Below, one piece after another: positions 13,564 to 21,931 of a DNA stretch of 23,012 nt. The stretch comes from JBGSZX01 sp964640545. Its GTDB lineage: Bacteria; Bdellovibrionota; UBA2428. The translations under genes and the position numbers were made by a program. Location of the stretch: positions 1-23,012 of the forward strand of contig CAZXHL010000035.1 in NCBI GenBank assembly GCA_964640545.1, given 5' to 3'. A model generated the notes under the pieces. The model was not told the origin of the DNA. It searched no databases and saw nothing but the letters and a program-made list of their open reading frames with translations. Position 1 is the first letter of the stretch. The number at the start of each line of letters is the position of its first letter.

Positions 13564-16485
13564 CTACCGGCTTTTGGATGGGTAGGAGAGGGCGCGAATT
13601 CCACTCGCCACATAACCATCCAAGTCATTTTCGAGAACTAAGTTGTAGACGGTAACTTTTTCTTCCTCAAATACCATATCTGTCACTTCTACTGGAAGTC
13701 CGGATGCATTTAGCAGCTCGTCTCCTTTGCGAAGGTCATTCGCAGTGAGTATGCGCCCAGAGGAAAGAACAACTTTATGCTCGGGAGTGATCTTAAGAAA
13801 TTCCTTGTTTTTTGCATTTCCTAAAGTCACCTTAATGACTCGTTGTTCTCTGGTGACAGCGAGCGACTGGACCTCGCTTGGGTAAAGCTCGCTATCGACA
13901 TCTTCCGAGTCAAACGCCATAACTTTTTCACCAGGGTTAATTTTTGAGATTTCTTTTTGGCTTCCATCAGCCATGGTTATTTTTGTGTCGCCTGTTAAGC
14001 AGAAAATGTGTCCACCAGAGGAGCCTACCGTTGGGCAGCCGGCCGACGCTACAGAGAAGCAAGCAGCTTTGAAAAAGCAAGCATCTCCGCCGATCTCTGG
14101 AGATTGAATGATCTCAGCCAAACTCTTGCCAGCTACCGCCTCTAAGCTGAGATCGACATCTTTGTCTGGATCCGCTTCGGTGCCTTGAATACCTGCACAG
14201 TCCCCACATTTTCCTTTGATGCCGTCCCCGAGCATACAAAAGCGTTGCGCGGTAATCAGTTTGGTTTCGTTGCAGGTGGGTTTTTCTTTTAAAGCGTCGC
14301 AGCGCAATGTTCCCTGCCAAGTTGCAGTGCCATTGGGATTCTCAAACTTTTTGTCTTTGAGTTCTGCTGCTCTAGCTGCTGGCAGTCTAACGCCTACTCT
14401 AAGTTGCCGGAAGGTCGCATAGGCTGGAGCACAGCTTTCAACGAAAAGGTTCCCAACTTCTTTCTGTTTGGACCCTTCCACGAAAGATGCAAGTTCTGCT
14501 TGAGTGTTGGTGGGAACAAAAAGATTATTCCTTTCATTGCCATTAACTCCCGGTTTGTGCGTAACACAGGCACATCGGGTAGATTCTTTGCCTGCTATGG
14601 AGAGATCTCCAGGTTGATATGTTTTGCTTGGCAAACGGAAACAGGCTTTAGTTCCCGGCTCTACTGGGAAAGCTTGTGCATTTCCGTTGTTTTTAAGTGC
14701 ATCTGCGATTCCAATAGTGATTTGTTTGGTGGCTTCGCCTTCGAACATTAAGTTGTCAGAGGCCCATTGAATGACTTCACCAGTCGTTGAGCGCACTTGC
14801 AAAGATGGGTCGTCATAGTCGTAAAATTCGACAGCGTCTTTGTTTTGAAAGCCGCCTCTTTCAGTGAAGGTGCTCACACTAGGCATAGCTTCGTCTAGGA
14901 AGTCTATGTTCTTGGCGTCTCTTACTGGTTTGCCCTCGCGTCTATCATGCGTATACAAAATTGAGAGAGCATGAGTATTTTTGATTCCATTGTCCACGCC
15001 CGGCTGGAAAAGATCTACAAAAGTGTATAGAGGAGCGCGGCCTTCTCTTGGTAGGGCTTGGTACTGTTTGTATTGAATGCATGGAAGATTGGGGGCGACT
15101 TGAGGGTTCACATTGCCTGAATAACGCTCGCGTACATCACAAAAGTCTTCTGACCGTTCAACCATCAAGATGGGGTTGTCGTTGATTTCGGCCCGTTCAG
15201 CGTATAATTTTCCACCGAAGGTGGCTCGTCTATGGGCTGTATTGGCTATGTATTGATCAGGCGTGATAAATTTCCAAGCCTTCACGTATCCTGACCACTT
15301 GAGAGGATAGTTTTCAAAATTAGATACGTGGCCTGTTTTGTCCGTGAATGTTGTTGCAGCTCCAACGCCGTAGATCGGCAAGTTGCACCCAGCTTTCCCA
15401 GAGGGATCACAGATGCCACCATAGCCGGAAACTCCCAGAATGGGGCAGGTGTCTTGTGACTTAGGATTTCCTTCGCTGTCTAGTTCTTTATAGCCGGAGT
15501 CAAAACGTGCTCCAGCAACATAATCTCGTAGGTCAAAAAAGTTCGAGGGATCAACAACGTGGAATTTGTTAATGTCGCCATTAAAGTTTTTGTCTAACTT
15601 AACTGTGAAAGCTTTGATTCGTGCTAGATCATTACTTTTGCTCGTTACCTTTGACCAGTCACTGACTCCGGTGTCCAAGCGCTTATTCGGATCTAGGGTG
15701 AGATGGTATTTGTCTTCTTTTTTATATCTAAAGTATTCGTTTGGTAGGCGGCAACCCGAGGTGCTGCCACCACAAAGCGATGCTACGTCCTCCTGGCTGA
15801 AGACGTGTTCAACGGGGTTTGTGTGTCCTTTGTTATCTTCTTGTGTGTCACATGAAAACACGTCTTGGGTACAGTTGTTGATAACTTGTTGAAGGCAATT
15901 GTCCTTGTTGCCATTTTTTTTCCATAGAGGCATATAAATCAAAGAAAGGGGGTGCTTTGTTCTGTCCCCACCATCACGTATTGATAAACCATAGCTGCTA
16001 CAAGCGTTAGATTGGAAAGGGTGCCCATCACCTCCATTGAAGATGGGGGAGTTAGGGACGACTTTTGACATGCAATTTAGTACTGAGTTTTTAATGTCGT
16101 ATTTAATTCCATGCCCGACATAAGCTTGTTGCATTGTGAAAACATGGTTTACCTTCTCGCGTAAATCTACGGTTTTCCCTTTGTCGCAAACGTTGGCACC
16201 TTCACGGCAAGGAGTGCGTCCTGTACTATCTAAGTCATTTCCGGATACGGCCGGGGTTCCTGGGTCGAGCATGCCGTCCGCATCCGTGTTCATGTGAATC
16301 GAGCCCCAGGCGTCTTGCCAATCAAAGTTCTCAATGATGGCTGCATCACCTCTGTCATTCGTGTCTTGGTCAGGGAAGGAGAAGTCGGGAGGACCTGCAA
16401 ACGCGGCTTGTGGTTGAAGAAGCAACGAGAGAATAAATAAACCTAAAGCTCTTAGTAGTCGTGAGTTGAAAAAAAAGACGTGCAT
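13564..16485 (-). CDS. Large secreted protein with C-terminal Hint (autoprocessing) domain
   Basis: 973 aa with a signal peptide (LLRALGLFILSLLLQPQAAFA, cleaved before GPPDF). I do not recognise residues ~31-810. They are rich in Asp, Asn and Gly, with scattered Cys (for example CRLP, CACVTH, CGDC) suggesting disulfides in an oxidising compartment. Residues 829-~970 are a Hint domain: Cys829 in CLTGDTKITMADG, INPGEKVMAFD, TPEH at 900-903, and VYNLVLENDLDGYVA at the end. The normal terminal His-Asn is absent (GIRALSYPSKSR), so full protein splicing is unlikely, but Hedgehog-like cleavage before Cys829 through a thioester remains possible. It is cotranscribed with the cytochrome, 9 nt downstream. 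A weak GGGGG lies upstream of ATG. Repeat copies B and C bracket this two-gene unit. A surface or adhesive role is a guess. Confidence 0.78.
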   Translation of the reverse strand: MHVFFFNSRLLRALGLFILSLLLQPQAAFAGPPDFSFPDQDTNDRGDAAIIENFDWQDAWGSIHMNTDADGMLDPGTPAVSGNDLDSTGRTPCREGANVCDKGKTVDLREKVNHVFTMQQAYVGHGIKYDIKNSVLNCMSKVVPNSPIFNGGDGHPFQSNACSSYGLSIRDGGDRTKHPLSLIYMPLWKKNGNKDNCLQQVINNCTQDVFSCDTQEDNKGHTNPVEHVFSQEDVASLCGGSTSGCRLPNEYFRYKKEDKYHLTLDPNKRLDTGVSDWSKVTSKSNDLARIKAFTVKLDKNFNGDINKFHVVDPSNFFDLRDYVAGARFDSGYKELDSEGNPKSQDTCPILGVSGYGGICDPSGKAGCNLPIYGVGAATTFTDKTGHVSNFENYPLKWSGYVKAWKFITPDQYIANTAHRRATFGGKLYAERAEINDNPILMVERSEDFCDVRERYSGNVNPQVAPNLPCIQYKQYQALPREGRAPLYTFVDLFQPGVDNGIKNTHALSILYTHDRREGKPVRDAKNIDFLDEAMPSVSTFTERGGFQNKDAVEFYDYDDPSLQVRSTTGEVIQWASDNLMFEGEATKQITIGIADALKNNGNAQAFPVEPGTKACFRLPSKTYQPGDLSIAGKESTRCACVTHKPGVNGNERNNLFVPTNTQAELASFVEGSKQKEVGNLFVESCAPAYATFRQLRVGVRLPAARAAELKDKKFENPNGTATWQGTLRCDALKEKPTCNETKLITAQRFCMLGDGIKGKCGDCAGIQGTEADPDKDVDLSLEAVAGKSLAEIIQSPEIGGDACFFKAACFSVASAGCPTVGSSGGHIFCLTGDTKITMADGSQKEISKINPGEKVMAFDSEDVDSELYPSEVQSLAVTREQRVIKVTLGNAKNKEFLKITPEHKVVLSSGRILTANDLRKGDELLNASGLPVEVTDMVFEEEKVTVYNLVLENDLDGYVASGIRALSYPSKSR

Positions 16486-16584
16486 TAGAGGTACCCCCAG
16501 AGTTCCTTAATCTTCTCACTAATTCCGACTAGGAGGAAGATAAGTTTGAGTTAAGTATTTCGGTTTTGGTAAAGATAAACTTAA
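16486..16584 (-). promoter_or_regulatory. Leader/promoter stretch of the Hint-cytochrome unit
   Basis: About 100 nt lie between repeat copy C and the Hint gene, so the promoter is either here or inside the element. The minus strand is A/T-rich, with TTATCT- and TTTATCT-like hexamers but no convincing -35 partner. No riboswitch-like fold was recognised. Confidence 0.25.
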
Positions 16585-16804
16585 ACTGTGCGCGCTTAAG
16601 TGTTGTAAGGGGAAGTTTAGTAGCTTTTCTAAGTCATTTTAAATATTTAGATTCATTACTCAGTACAGGGGGACTGCTGCTCCACTCTTGCAGGCTGGTG
16701 CCAGCTATTCACCCCATAGGCCTTCGACTGAATCTAAATATTTAAAATGACTTAGAAAGGCCCTTAAGCTGGGCATGCCCTTACAACACTTAAGCGCGCA
16801 CAGT
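16585..16804. repeat. Palindromic repeat copy C, complete 220-bp element
   Basis: The element is a long near-palindrome. Positions 16585-16611 (starting ACTGTGCGCG) pair perfectly with 16778-16804 over 27 bp. After an asymmetric bulge, 16626-16655 pairs perfectly with 16729-16758 over 30 bp (A/T-rich, containing TAAATATTTA). The ~73-nt apex holds possible small stems: GGGG/CCCC, CTGC/GCAG and the near-palindrome GCTGGTGCCAGC. It has no reading frame of note and no T-run beyond either end. It separates the MFS gene (stop 44 nt away) from the Hint gene (start 100 nt away), both leftward. The right half repeats as copy A at 83/84 identity. No clear target duplication is seen. It could be a MITE-like element or a structured transcript. 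Confidence 0.92.
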
Positions 16805-16848
16805 GAAAGATTTAGGTTAAGTTTATATGAACTTCCCAGTGGGGAGTC

Positions 16849-18090
16849 CTAAGGCTTATGCGGAATTTCATCTATGGATAATTTGCGTACTTTTATGATC
16901 AAGGGCCACATTACAACGATGGCTCCGATGCCGAAGACGACTCCCAGGATGGTATAGGTAAAGCGCACACCCATTTGGTCGATGCTGTAGCCCATGAGAG
17001 GGGCGAAGAGAGCGAAGCTTGTGCGAAAGAGCATGCTGACGATGGAATTGGCGGTAGCTCTTGAGGCGTTGGGGATACGCCAGTTAAAGGCATCACTCAT
17101 CAAAACTTGTGTGATCCCGCGACTCACGCTGAAGAGCAAACACATGCTCACGGCCCACCACGAATTCAGCACACTCATAAGAATGTAACCTGCAGGGGGC
17201 AGTAAACACAAAAGCCAAAGCAAAAGAACGGGGCCGAAGCGTTTTTCCCAGGTGTGAACTCGCTGCGCAACGAGTCCGACTAGGATGTGCATGACGGCCC
17301 ACACCCAGCCGAAGTGTGTGAGGGAGATGCCTTCCACTAGCCAAAACTTTTGATATGTCCAAACGGCAAAGAATGTGGCGAGTCCCCAGAAAATATAATT
17401 GATAGAGATGAGTCTCATGAGGGATGTTGAAGCAAACATGTGTTTGAAGACACCTTTGAAATTTTCGATGTGGGTGTGTCCGTCCATCTTGTGCCGGATG
17501 GGTTCTTTGAGTCCAAGCGTAATGAAGAACGGTATCCAGGCCACAATGACTTGGGCCCAGATCACAGCTGCAAATGAAACCATGATCAAAAATCCCGAAA
17601 CAATAGACGCCACGGCCTCTGAAAAAACATGAGCGGATTTGATGCGCGCAATTCCTCTAGTGCTTTCGGCCCGCTCAGACTTGAGAGGAAGTGAGTCGTA
17701 GAAAATGGCAAGGTCGGTTCCTGATACCAGAGTGTATCCGAAAGCTAGTGCCCCCTCATAAACCATGAGTTGCCAATACTCCGTGATCCAGGGAAGAAAA
17801 CTAAAGCCTACCGCTGAGATGAAGGAGCCAATCACGAGAGAGGCTTTGCGATTGAGGATGTCGCTGACATAGCCGGTGGGGACCTCGAAGAGCATCACAC
17901 AAATACCATAGAAGGCTTGGAGTTTGAGAATTTCAGCCATTGAGAGTCCGAGGTCCAGAAGGTAGGGCACAAAAATGGGCAGGATGATAAGTGCCATCCA
18001 AAAGTAGCTGAAAAGATAGATCTTAGAGATGTTGGAGGGAATGCCTGCTTCGGGAGACTGATTCGTCAGAGGTGGCGTATGGGGGCTCAT
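16849..18090 (-). CDS. Major facilitator superfamily transporter
   Basis: 413 aa, hydrophobic throughout, with spacing consistent with about 12 membrane helices of an MFS secondary transporter. The motif-A-like loop GYVSDILNRK (73-82) between helices 2 and 3 is the clearest signature, preceded by FEVPT. Polar residues occur in the early helices (YGICVMLFEVPTG) and a basic cytoplasmic loop (KEPIRHKMDGHTH) separates the two six-helix halves. The substrate cannot be told from sequence; drug or metabolite export by H+ antiport is a family-level expectation only. The start ATG at 18090 is divergent from dnaE, with ~180 nt between. The stop is TAG, followed 44 nt later by repeat copy C. Confidence 0.85.
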   Translation of the reverse strand: MSPHTPPLTNQSPEAGIPSNISKIYLFSYFWMALIILPIFVPYLLDLGLSMAEILKLQAFYGICVMLFEVPTGYVSDILNRKASLVIGSFISAVGFSFLPWITEYWQLMVYEGALAFGYTLVSGTDLAIFYDSLPLKSERAESTRGIARIKSAHVFSEAVASIVSGFLIMVSFAAVIWAQVIVAWIPFFITLGLKEPIRHKMDGHTHIENFKGVFKHMFASTSLMRLISINYIFWGLATFFAVWTYQKFWLVEGISLTHFGWVWAVMHILVGLVAQRVHTWEKRFGPVLLLWLLCLLPPAGYILMSVLNSWWAVSMCLLFSVSRGITQVLMSDAFNWRIPNASRATANSIVSMLFRTSFALFAPLMGYSIDQMGVRFTYTILGVVFGIGAIVVMWPLIIKVRKLSIDEIPHKP

Positions 18091-18269
18091 GAGCTTGTGA
18101 TTTTCAACGTAAGTGGGGGGTCAGGCGAGCAAAATCGGGCAAGAGGGGGCTTTCAAGCTGGTGGTTTCAACGCGGCGCAACGACGTTTAAAGTGCGGTGC
18201 TCAACGCAATCTTCTCTGCTTATCTTCTCTCTTGATAGGCGGGGGCAATATTGCTTTTCTCGCCAGACC
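18091..18269. other. Divergent spacer between the MFS gene and dnaE
   Basis: 179 nt that should hold both promoters. The first ~90 nt on the plus strand are G-rich (GGGGGG, GAGGGGGC) with three TCAACG repeats (about 18104, 18159 and 18202). The latter half is C/T-rich. I see no confident -35/-10 pair. A longer reading from GTG at 18192 would extend DnaE by 26 residues, but those residues do not resemble a DnaE N-terminus. Confidence 0.4.
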
Positions 18270-21200
18270 GTGTCCTTTGTTCACTTACATTTACATTCGG
18301 AATTCTCGCTGTCATCGAGTCTCATTAAGATCGATAAGCTGATTCCGCGCGTGAGGGAATTGGAGATGCCGGCCGTTGCGTGCACGGATTGGGGTAATCT
18401 TTACGGTGCGCTTTACTTCGACAAGGCTGTGAAGAAAAAGGGCGATGGACTCGTTAAGCCGATCTACGGAATGGAAGTCGGAGTCACTGTTAGTGGAGCG
18501 GGTCCTTTGCGCAGACACATGGTTCTACTTGCTGAAACAAACCAAGGTTTTTGGAATCTTTGTAAGCTCAGCTCTAAGGCCCATTGTGATTTTGGGTATT
18601 CTGAAGAGGGACTCAATCCGCAACTTCCCCTGGATTATATCCTTGAGCACAACGAGGGATTGATCGCGCTCACCGGAGGTATGAAAGGAATCTTGAGTTC
18701 CTTTGTTCTTCAAGACCAACCACAGGATGCACTTAAGACTCTCGATCTTTTGCAAAAAGGTTTTGGGGACAACCGACTTTTCTTGGAGCTTCAAGATACG
18801 GGACTTAGTGCGCAGAACAAAGCCAATGAGCAAATGCGAATGTGGTCCAAGCAAAAGGGCATTCCGATGGTCGCAACTTGCGACGCCCACTATATGCATC
18901 GTGACGATGCCTTTGCTCATGAAATTTGGCTGATGTGCGATCAAAAGATTAACCTAGAGGAAAATCCTCGCTCGTCGCTTGTCTCCCAAGAGTTTTATGT
19001 GAAGTCGGCTGAGGAAATGAAGGAAGCGTTTTCGGATATTCCTTCCGCTATTGAAAATACTCTAGCGATCGCTGAACGCTGTAATGTGGATCTTAAGTTC
19101 ACCGATGATGAAGGTCGCAGGATCTATCACATTCCCGATTTCAAAGAAGAAGGTTTCGAGACTTCGGAAGAGAATTTCCGTCATGATTGTCAGGCTGGAT
19201 TAGAAATCCGTTTGCAAGAAGCTGGGATTACGGACGAAGTCAAAATTAAAGAATACCAAGACCGTCTCAATTATGAGCTCGGCATCATCAATGAAATGGG
19301 CTTTGCTGGGTACTACCTAATCGTTGCTGATTTTGTGAACTGGGCCAAAAACAACAATTGCCCCGTGGGTCCAGGTCGTGGTTCGGGTGCGGGATCACTT
19401 TGTGCTTATTGTGTGAACATCACCGACGTCGATCCCATTGAATATGGGTTGTTGTTTGAGCGCTTCCTGAACCCAGAGCGTCTCTCGATGCCCGACTTTG
19501 ACATCGACTTTTGTCAGCAACGCAGGCATTCGGTGATCAAGTATGTGGCAGAAAAATACGGACAAGAACGCGTTTGCCAAATTGTAACCTTCGCCAAGGA
19601 GCAGTCGAAGAACGCGATCAAAGACGTGGGCCGTGTCCTCGGGCTTAGCTTCGGTGAGACCAACCGGCTCACGAAGCTCATTCCATCTGTGCAGATGAAG
19701 CCACTCACCATCAAAGAAACGATGGATGAGGTGGATGAGTTTGTGCAAGTGACTCAGGAGAATCCGAAGGTCAAGCAGACTGTCGACCTGGGCATGCGCA
19801 TCGAAGGCGCCTTAAGGCAGCCGGGTGTCCATGCAGCCGGTGTCATCATTGCCAGTCAATCATTAGACAATCTCGCGCCTCTTTCTCGCGATGTGAACGG
19901 TAACTACATTTGTCAGTGGGATATGAAAACAAGTGAGGAAGCTGGACTTGTGAAGTTCGACTTCTTGGGACTTGTAACACTCGATCTCATGCAACTCGCG
20001 TGTGAGTGGATCAATAAGCGACAGGAGCCTGAAGCTAAGGGATTGAAGTACGACAATATCCCCATGCATGATCCGAAGATTTATGAACTCATTGCGGCGG
20101 GTGATACTTTGGGTGTGTTCCAGCTAGAGAGTTCGGGCATGCAGAATCTTTGTGTGCGAATGAAGCCCGACCGATTCGCTGATGTGAGCGCGATTGTAGC
20201 ACTCTTCAGACCAGGTCCACTCGATGCGGGAATGGTAGACGACTACATTTCTAGGAAACACGGTAAGACCGAAGTCGAAGTGATGTTCCCGGAGATGGAA
20301 GCAGTCCTTAACGAAACCTACGGAGTTATCGTTTATCAGGAGCAAGTTCAGGCTCTTGCGAAAGTCATTGCAGGGTACACTCTCGGTGGTGCGGATCTAC
20401 TTCGCCGAGCAATGGGTAAAAAGATTAAGGCCGAGATGGAGGCGCAGCGTGCGATCTTTGTTGATGGCGCGGTCGAGAAGGGGCATCCGAAGGATAAGGC
20501 TGGAGAGCTTTTCGATCTGATCGAAAAATTCGCAGGCTATGGCTTCAACAAGTCCCATACCATCGCCTATGGAAAGTTATCCGTTCAAACAGCGTATTTA
20601 AAAGCCGTGTATCCGACGGAATTCTTCACAGCGCTGCTCACAATTGAAAGTGACAACACCGAAAAGCTTGCGCGCTACATTCAAGACGCGCGTTCAAGAA
20701 AATTAGAAATTCTTCCTCCTGATGTGAACGAATCACTTAATGACTTCGCGATTGCCAGTGAAGGTGTGATTCGGTTTGGACTTGCTGCGATCAAGGGCGT
20801 GGGTGATATCGCGGTTGATGAGATCATTCGCGCGAGGAACGAGGGCGAAGCCTTCAAAGATATTTTTGAATTTTTGGAGCGAGTGAACCTTAAGAAGATC
20901 AACAAGCGCGCTATGGAGTTTTTGATCAAGGCAGGTGCTTTTGATTCTCTAGGCGATAGTGGGCCCAACGCCAAACCTGTAAGAGAGCTTCGCGGGTATT
21001 ATCTGGCTAACATGGAAAAATGTATCGAGTGGGCGCAGAAGATTGCTGAAGAAAAGGAAGCTGGCCAAACTTCTCTATTCGGAGGGGATGAGGGGGCTGC
21101 AGCTTTTGGATCTCAACAAGGACCAACGATGGCGGAAGCCTTGGTGATTACTGAGAAAGAACAGTTGTCTTGGGAGCGTGAGTTGCTAGGAGTTTATGTG

Positions 21201-21848
21201 AGTGGATCACCACTCGATCGTTACGTGGAAAGGGCAAAAGTCGCAGGAGCCATCCCGGTTTTTGAACTCGCAGAAAAAGCACCAAAGAGTAACAATACTA
21301 TCGCAGTCGTTGTGAGTGATCTTCGAGAGGTGAGAGTCAAGCGTGGACGAATGGCTGGAGAGAACATGGGGATTTTGAGGCTTGAGGATGCTAGTGGATC
21401 TGTGGAGTTGATTTCTTTTCCTGAACATTACAAAGAGTTTCAGTCTCTTTTTAAAAGTGGATCGCCGTTGCTAGTTACGGCAGAGCTTGATTTCGAAGAA
21501 GACAAACCAAAACTTATGTGCGGAAAAGTTACGGTTCAGGGGAGAATCTCAGTAGAGGATCTTAGTCTCGTTGAAGAAAAGCACCCTCACACTGTAACTA
21601 TTTCTGTTGATGTCGACCGCGTCGAGGGCAAGTTCTCTGTGGAAAGTTTGTACGTCGAAATGGCGAATATTCTTCGAAAGCACCGCGGGAAAACTCCCGT
21701 GAGTATGTCGATTTTGAAGTCTGGGGTCTTTGATACCAAGCTTGAATTGGGGCCTGACTATCATGTCCAGTGGGGCACGAATCTCAAGGCTGAGTTGGAG
21801 CAGATCATTGCTCTTCCTGGCGCACTTCAGATCGAAGCGCGTCACTAA
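18270..21848 (+). CDS. dnaE: DNA polymerase III alpha subunit
   Basis: The replicative polymerase, ~1192 aa from GTG at 18270. DnaE proteins normally begin a few residues before the PHP metal motif, here SFVHLHLHSEFS, so I chose this GTG over the in-frame GTG at 18192. No good ribosome-binding site precedes either. Visible parts in order: PHP domain with HLHLHS and CDAHYMH; polymerase palm with GPGRGSGAG and PDFDIDF, whose acids (about D411 and D413 from this start) bind catalytic Mg; fingers (LFRPGPLDAGMVDDYI, YGFNKSHTIAYG); a helix-hairpin-helix near AAIKGVGDIAVDEII; an internal beta-clamp motif QTSLF; and a C-terminal OB fold (GILRLEDASGSVELISFP). The size and QTSLF mark it as the DnaE1-type replicase. 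Neither epsilon nor clamp genes lie nearby. Confidence 0.96.
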   Translation: MSFVHLHLHSEFSLSSSLIKIDKLIPRVRELEMPAVACTDWGNLYGALYFDKAVKKKGDGLVKPIYGMEVGVTVSGAGPLRRHMVLLAETNQGFWNLCKLSSKAHCDFGYSEEGLNPQLPLDYILEHNEGLIALTGGMKGILSSFVLQDQPQDALKTLDLLQKGFGDNRLFLELQDTGLSAQNKANEQMRMWSKQKGIPMVATCDAHYMHRDDAFAHEIWLMCDQKINLEENPRSSLVSQEFYVKSAEEMKEAFSDIPSAIENTLAIAERCNVDLKFTDDEGRRIYHIPDFKEEGFETSEENFRHDCQAGLEIRLQEAGITDEVKIKEYQDRLNYELGIINEMGFAGYYLIVADFVNWAKNNNCPVGPGRGSGAGSLCAYCVNITDVDPIEYGLLFERFLNPERLSMPDFDIDFCQQRRHSVIKYVAEKYGQERVCQIVTFAKEQSKNAIKDVGRVLGLSFGETNRLTKLIPSVQMKPLTIKETMDEVDEFVQVTQENPKVKQTVDLGMRIEGALRQPGVHAAGVIIASQSLDNLAPLSRDVNGNYICQWDMKTSEEAGLVKFDFLGLVTLDLMQLACEWINKRQEPEAKGLKYDNIPMHDPKIYELIAAGDTLGVFQLESSGMQNLCVRMKPDRFADVSAIVALFRPGPLDAGMVDDYISRKHGKTEVEVMFPEMEAVLNETYGVIVYQEQVQALAKVIAGYTLGGADLLRRAMGKKIKAEMEAQRAIFVDGAVEKGHPKDKAGELFDLIEKFAGYGFNKSHTIAYGKLSVQTAYLKAVYPTEFFTALLTIESDNTEKLARYIQDARSRKLEILPPDVNESLNDFAIASEGVIRFGLAAIKGVGDIAVDEIIRARNEGEAFKDIFEFLERVNLKKINKRAMEFLIKAGAFDSLGDSGPNAKPVRELRGYYLANMEKCIEWAQKIAEEKEAGQTSLFGGDEGAAAFGSQQGPTMAEALVITEKEQLSWERELLGVYVSGSPLDRYVERAKVAGAIPVFELAEKAPKSNNTIAVVVSDLREVRVKRGRMAGENMGILRLEDASGSVELISFPEHYKEFQSLFKSGSPLLVTAELDFEEDKPKLMCGKVTVQGRISVEDLSLVEEKHPHTVTISVDVDRVEGKFSVESLYVEMANILRKHRGKTPVSMSILKSGVFDTKLELGPDYHVQWGTNLKAELEQIIALPGALQIEARH

Positions 21849-21896
21849 AAGGGCATCGCCTCTTATATTTGTGGCTATTTGCTTACTCTGGCGATA

Positions 21897-21924
21897 TTGC
21901 CCTCACTTTCAGTCGTGTTAATAT
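21897..21924 (+). promoter_or_regulatory. Candidate promoter of the lipoprotein gene
   Basis: TTGCCC (21897-21902), a 16-nt spacer and TAATAT (21919-21924) form a plausible sigma-70-type pair. A start point 6-8 nt downstream would coincide with the ATG at 21932, so the transcript could be nearly leaderless. This agrees with the lack of a ribosome-binding site there. Confidence 0.4.
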
Positions 21925-21931
21925 ATCTAGT

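Noticed and set aside
16585..16804. Ordinary Rho-independent terminator
   Set aside because: The arms end in ACTGTG/CACAGT with no T-run on either side, and the stem is far longer than a terminator needs. A termination role by another route is not excluded.
16831..16847. Short hairpin ACTTCCC-AGT-GGGGAGT just after the MFS stop as a terminator
   Set aside because: On the transcribed (minus) strand one central pair becomes a C-A mismatch and no U-run follows.
18192..18269. Extended N-terminus of DnaE from GTG at 18192
   Set aside because: The extra 26 residues do not resemble any DnaE N-terminus, and the family begins just before the HLHLHS motif.
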